DNA from: Schizochytrium sp. CCTCC M209059
Taxonomy: Eukaryota > Sar > Bigyra > Thraustochytrida > Thraustochytriidae
Assembly: GCA_000818945.1 (NCBI GenBank)
Contig: KN805377.1
Span: forward strand, 173,051-237,050
Direction of reading: 5' to 3'
DNA: 64,000 nucleotides
The notes below the pieces were generated by a model. That model searched no databases and was not told the DNA's origin. It saw only the letters and a program-made list of their open reading frames with translations. Within the stretch, counting starts at the first letter, position 1; each line of letters begins with the position of its first letter. Shown here piece by piece: positions 60,461 to 64,000 of this stretch. Made by a program: the position numbers and the translations under genes.

Positions 60461-60913
60461 GAATAGCTCGCGCAAGCTCGCGAGTAGACGTAGACTCGCG
60501 CTCGCGGCCGGAGGACGTGCGGGCTAGACCGCACGCTCGCTGACGTCGAAGGCAAGGCGAAGGAAGGCGAAAGGCGACGGCCGAGGGAAAAGCCGTCGCG
60601 CTCGCTTTTGAGGTGAACGTCAACCACATCTACTACGACGCCTTAGGCCGTGGCGCCACGCCCCGTCGCGCACGAGTGAGATAGCAAGAGGCGGACTAGC
60701 ACTACCACACGCAGACAGAAAGAAAGGCAGACTCGTACGCAGCCAGGCAGTCAGGCAGCCAGTTAGACAAGCACGCAGGAGCCAGGCGGGAGAGTAGTAG
60801 CAAACCGAGAAGGAAAAAAGAAAAGGAAAGAAGAAAAAGAAAAGAAAAGAAAAGAAAAAGGGACGGTTCACAAGGAAACAAAGCAAAGCAAGCAAACGAA
60901 ACGAGCGCCAAGA

Positions 60914-63900
60914 ATGGCGAGCTCCTCGTCCCGCGATTCAATGGCGCACACTGATGCCAACACGCCCGTTGGCATCCTATTCAAATGCAACGCAGCGACA
61001 CTTGAGTCCGCCGAGGACCGAATGCTTCTCGGTGCAACGAAAGAGAATCTCAAGATCGTAAAGTCAGTACGACCCGGAACAGCCGTTTTCATTCTCGACA
61101 CCGAGCTAGAGGAGCTGCATACGGGATTCGAGGCTGCCTCAGAAGGTCGCCGCGAGATCGAGCACCTCGTCAAGATGCCAAGCGCCGTGGCTGCGACAGA
61201 GTGCACCACTTCTGCTCCCGAAGAGACCCCATTGATAGCGCAGATTCGCATTCGTCGCGTGCGCAGGTGCGCCCCCATCGCACGAGATGTATTTCAGTCC
61301 CTTTTACACTCGAGTGTCACGCAAGACGAGCTCTGGGACGAAAATCGCTGCATCCCTCTTTCGCAAGAAACAGTGGAGGCGCTCCGTGCATGTCGGACAC
61401 CAGTCATGAAAAGTCGTGCAGGACCTCGTGGACGCACCCAGAAAAAGAGAGTCCCACGCACTTCTACCAAGCATTCACCATCTTCTGTGTCGTCGCACGT
61501 CTCGCAGCAGAATGCAGGCGATGCCACGAACAAAGTTGTCATGACCGCTCTTTTTCCCGATGATTGCGCGCAGTCGGAAATTGGACGCCATAGCGAGGCG
61601 AGTAGCGTCTCGTCCATGCATACAAATGAGGAGTCTGGTTACGCTTCCGGCTTCTCAACGGGGACGGCTCCATCGGACACGGGAAGCGCGGCGCTGCGCA
61701 GACTTGAAAACGCTGTGCAACAACTTAGTGTTGCCGACTCAAGCACGACACCCAACGAGATGCCCGGACCCAGCAAAGGCAACAACAACAATAATAGCGA
61801 GCACGATAATGTGAATGCGATGGCTCACGATGAGGGCGCTGACGCGGCTTCGAACCAGCGACCCCGCAAATCGCTTTCTATTGTTGTCGAGGAAAACGAT
61901 TCGTCCGCTTCCAGCCCATGCCTGAACGTCATTAATATTTGCATTGATGGCTTTCTAGATAACGTCATCAAGGCACTCAATGTCCGCCAACGAGCCATGC
62001 CCAATGACCCCGAGAACCACGAGTACGATATGTCCGCTTATTCCGGCGACGATGCCACCATGATCTGGCGTCGTGTCGGCGAAGTCGTCCGTAACATTTA
62101 TGCAAGCGCGGTGGTGCAAATCTATGGTTCCTTTGCCACTGGGCTTTGGCTCCCGGGGCAGAGTGATCTGGATCTGCTCATCACTCTTCATCATGGCCAC
62201 GCTCTTATGAACGAGTATGCGCGCATGCGGGCGGCTTCTTTTGTCTCGCGTGGATCTTTCGATGCCTCCTCTGTTGCTAGTGTATCCTCCGTTGCCCCTG
62301 CGGCCTCTCTTAAGGCTGAAAGCGGTGCAGACGCTACCGTGTCATCTGCCGAGGAGACCAATGCCTCGGGAGAGAAAGACGCTGCGCCCAAGGCTGAGAC
62401 GCCAGGTGTTGCGTCCGTCCCGAGTGCGTCTGTGCCACGAAAGAGCAAGAGCACGACCAATTTCGAGGCCACTTCGTGGGCTGATCGCGCCAAGGGGGCT
62501 GCTGGCAAGGTATCCCCCGCGTCAACTTCGCCACAGCTCGAGCCCAGTACGCCTGCTCGACCAGCCTCTACGCCCGCGAAGACGTCTGCTGACCAGACTG
62601 TTGGTCAGCTTACGGCGCAACGTCCGCTGGGTCAGGCCGAACAGCAAAAAAAGCAGCAGCAGCAACAACAACCACAACCACAACAACACAAGGCAACCAT
62701 GGCCAGTGGGCATCCTCCGCGACACCCTCGGACGTCCTCCCTTAAAGCTTCCGAGACACAAACAGTTCCGCAGGCGACTGCGCATGCTCAGGTGCAGACC
62801 CAGTCGCAACCGCCAAAACAGCAACAGCAGCAACAGCAACAGCAAAATGGTGGATTTCCTTCCATGCCGCAGAATATGTACCCCATGCCCCAAGAGCGCA
62901 TGTATGGTTTTCCGCCGCCCTTTCTGCCTTTTGCAGATTCCACCATAGATATGAGTTTAGACCGTGGCCAGCTCCTCACCTACATGTGCGCCGTCCACTC
63001 GGCGCTCAAAGCGCAGCCATGGTGCAAATCGATCAAGCTCATTAAGAGCTCATCAATGCCGGTCATCAAAATGAAGGCCGTCAATATGCTTTCAAATGGC
63101 GCGGCTTCGGGACCCGAGATTCCCGTTGATATTTCCTTTCGCACGAGTGACCATTATGGTCTGCAAGCCCGCGATTTCGTCTTGCAGCTTACCGACGAAC
63201 TTTCTGGCGTATTGCGACCCCTCGTGCTTATTCTTAAGCGCCTTTTGCGCGAGTACGACCTCCACGATGTCTACAAGGGAGGCCTTGGCTCGTACTCTTT
63301 GACAACGCTCGTTGTCTTTTTCCTTTTGCGTGTGGGCTTTGTCATCTCTGGCGAGATGCCTCGGATGAATCCCATGCTCCCGCCGCCACGCATGGCGGCA
63401 CCCCACCCTTCGACGGCCGCCCCGGCCTCTGGTGTCACACCTATCGGCGGATCCGCGCCCTCCACGCCTGCGGCAACAGCCACCTCGCAGCAACAACAAC
63501 AGCAACAACCATCAACCTTTTCACAAGTGCCCACAAATGAGCGGCAAGCAGGGTCGCCGGCGTCGGCAGGGCCATCCCCAACGATTCCGTCGCCCAGCCT
63601 GATGGGATCGCCACTGCAGCAACCCATGTCGGCACCTGCAACCCCCCGATCGCGCTTCCCCATGGTTGAACTTGACAATTTGCCTCCTTTGTACAAACCT
63701 GAGGATCTCGAACAGAAACAGCAGCGACGACAGCGTCGTCACCGCAACAACCGCAAATATAGCGTCGGTAGCGCTGCCAGCCGTGCGAGCACGATCAGCA
63801 GCAACACGAGCAGCACTGGCCTGAACCGCCTCACTGCCAGCAACAGCAACAACAATAACAACCACGATGAGGTCTCTCTCCATGACTTTCATGACGAGGA

Positions 63901-64000
63901 ATCTCAAGGCGACCTCGATAGCAACGCTGCCAGCGATGATGACCGTACTACGGTGGGGGACGAAGCCACAGCTGCTTCCTCAGACGCAGAGATTCTGCTA
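60914..64000 (+). CDS. DCD-domain / TRF4-type non-canonical poly(A) polymerase fusion (3' end beyond window)
   Basis: Open from the ATG at 60914 to the window end without a stop: 1029 codons, C-terminus missing. Residues about 19-161 match the DCD (development and cell death) domain in order: VGILFKCNAATLES (like GxIFxCN..T), LLGATKE near the FGLP site, PGTAVFILD (like PGxxLFLF), GFEAASEG, LIAQIRIRRVRRCAPIARDVF (like PAQVR...PLxE..F), then PLSQETVEAL. Residues from about 330 form a TRF4/Cid1 nucleotidyltransferase: GSFATGLWLPGQSDLDLLI with Gly405-Ser406 and catalytic Asp418/Asp420, a third Asp739 in EIPVDISF, and the PAP-associated part RPLVLILKRLL...VYKGGLGSYSL. A low-complexity, Gln-rich insertion of about 270 residues (430-705) separates the second and third catalytic Asp. 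It should add A-tails to nuclear RNAs for TRAMP-like decay or mRNA tailing; the DCD role is unknown. Confidence 0.85.
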   Translation, partial: MASSSSRDSMAHTDANTPVGILFKCNAATLESAEDRMLLGATKENLKIVKSVRPGTAVFILDTELEELHTGFEAASEGRREIEHLVKMPSAVAATECTTSAPEETPLIAQIRIRRVRRCAPIARDVFQSLLHSSVTQDELWDENRCIPLSQETVEALRACRTPVMKSRAGPRGRTQKKRVPRTSTKHSPSSVSSHVSQQNAGDATNKVVMTALFPDDCAQSEIGRHSEASSVSSMHTNEESGYASGFSTGTAPSDTGSAALRRLENAVQQLSVADSSTTPNEMPGPSKGNNNNNSEHDNVNAMAHDEGADAASNQRPRKSLSIVVEENDSSASSPCLNVINICIDGFLDNVIKALNVRQRAMPNDPENHEYDMSAYSGDDATMIWRRVGEVVRNIYASAVVQIYGSFATGLWLPGQSDLDLLITLHHGHALMNEYARMRAASFVSRGSFDASSVASVSSVAPAASLKAESGADATVSSAEETNASGEKDAAPKAETPGVASVPSASVPRKSKSTTNFEATSWADRAKGAAGKVSPASTSPQLEPSTPARPASTPAKTSADQTVGQLTAQRPLGQAEQQKKQQQQQQPQPQQHKATMASGHPPRHPRTSSLKASETQTVPQATAHAQVQTQSQPPKQQQQQQQQQNGGFPSMPQNMYPMPQERMYGFPPPFLPFADSTIDMSLDRGQLLTYMCAVHSALKAQPWCKSIKLIKSSSMPVIKMKAVNMLSNGAASGPEIPVDISFRTSDHYGLQARDFVLQLTDELSGVLRPLVLILKRLLREYDLHDVYKGGLGSYSLTTLVVFFLLRVGFVISGEMPRMNPMLPPPRMAAPHPSTAAPASGVTPIGGSAPSTPAATATSQQQQQQQPSTFSQVPTNERQAGSPASAGPSPTIPSPSLMGSPLQQPMSAPATPRSRFPMVELDNLPPLYKPEDLEQKQQRRQRRHRNNRKYSVGSAASRASTISSNTSSTGLNRLTASNSNNNNNHDEVSLHDFHDEESQGDLDSNAASDDDRTTVGDEATAASSDAEILL

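Larger units (their letters stand above)
58396..60913. other. Gene-poor stretch around the large assembly gap
   Basis: About 2.5 kb, including 620 N. It has a 15-base tandem repeat (58730-58768), GC-rich sequence around 59100-59535, CTTG/GCAAG repeats (60180-60406) and an AAAGC repeat (60425-60460). The last 300 bases are probably the promoter and leader of the poly(A) polymerase gene. ORFs that cross the gap are not meaningful. Confidence 0.4.

Noticed and set aside
58836..60629. Four ORFs of 400-600 codons that cross the 620-N gap
   Set aside because: Most of their length is unknown sequence, and the rest is low-complexity GC-rich DNA without domains.
1..64000. tRNA, rRNA or other structured RNA genes
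   Set aside because: No B-box-like GGTTCGAATCC or rRNA-like block was found by eye outside coding sequence; short ncRNAs could have been missed.
1..64000. Transposons or retroelements
   Set aside because: No reverse transcriptase, transposase or integrase motifs and no long terminal or inverted repeats were seen.

Overview
This window is a piece of nuclear DNA from a compact eukaryotic genome, broken by three runs of N (10912-11201, 21733-21758, 59536-60155). It is not bacterial or viral: several proteins can only be read by removing GT-AG introns (a MOB1-like gene, NOP10, NUS1, NAA10, RAN), and the rest are core eukaryotic machinery. Most genes are single-exon and long, and intergenic DNA is short and full of simple repeats. 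Together with stramenopile-flavoured architectures (WRKY19-like zinc-finger tandem, ankyrin-HDAC, RHL1, a Skp1-type prolyl hydroxylase joined to a GT60 domain), this best fits a labyrinthulomycete such as a thraustochytrid. That assignment is inference; I could not run a search.

Layout, left to right. 227-7591, all minus strand: CaMK-like kinase with an N-myristoylation-like start, TTL-domain membrane protein, peroxisomal 2,4-dienoyl-CoA reductase, MOB1-like protein (3 exons). 8313-10911, minus: ankyrin-repeat class II histone deacetylase, 5' end lost in a gap. 11517-19796, plus: a 2759-residue Nup188/Nup205-like protein carrying a SAM-like segment and a C-terminal acyl-protein-thioesterase-like domain. 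20032-21732, minus: 12 tandem Cys/His fingers. 23437-24441, minus: degenerate UBA5/ThiF-like protein. 25066-25374, plus: NOP10. 25472-27103, minus: RHL1 (topoisomerase VI accessory). 27560-about 29550, plus: prolyl-4-hydroxylase/GT60 fusion, running into NUS1 (29562-30558, plus). 30972-36107, minus: KNL1/Spc105 kinetochore scaffold with about nine degenerate MELT-type repeats. 36811-38673, plus: QSOX. 39285-41078, plus: membrane-anchored Sec14-like protein. 41369-42820, minus: CHCT-like protein. 43247-48610, plus: IQ/B-box/WW protein. 48695-49506, minus: NAA10. 50131-52221, minus: coiled-coil protein. 53083-54138, minus: RAN. 55607-55942, plus: PHF5A. 55943-60913: about 5 kb with no secure gene, including broken cysteine-rich reading frames. 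60914 to the window end, plus: a TRF4-type poly(A) polymerase with an N-terminal DCD domain.

The genes do not form one pathway; this is ordinary housekeeping territory arranged largely as divergent pairs sharing promoters of roughly 0.2-1.5 kb (HDAC/Nup, UBA5-like/NOP10, RHL1/P4H-GT60, KNL1/QSOX, CHCT/IQ, RAN/PHF5A). The most notable items are the DCD-poly(A) polymerase fusion, the P4H-GT60 fusion, the nucleoporin-like/hydrolase fusion with a shifted nucleophile, a MOB1 that has lost three of four zinc ligands, a PHF5A with paired Cys-to-His changes, and a phased GCAAGT element array found in two separate promoters.
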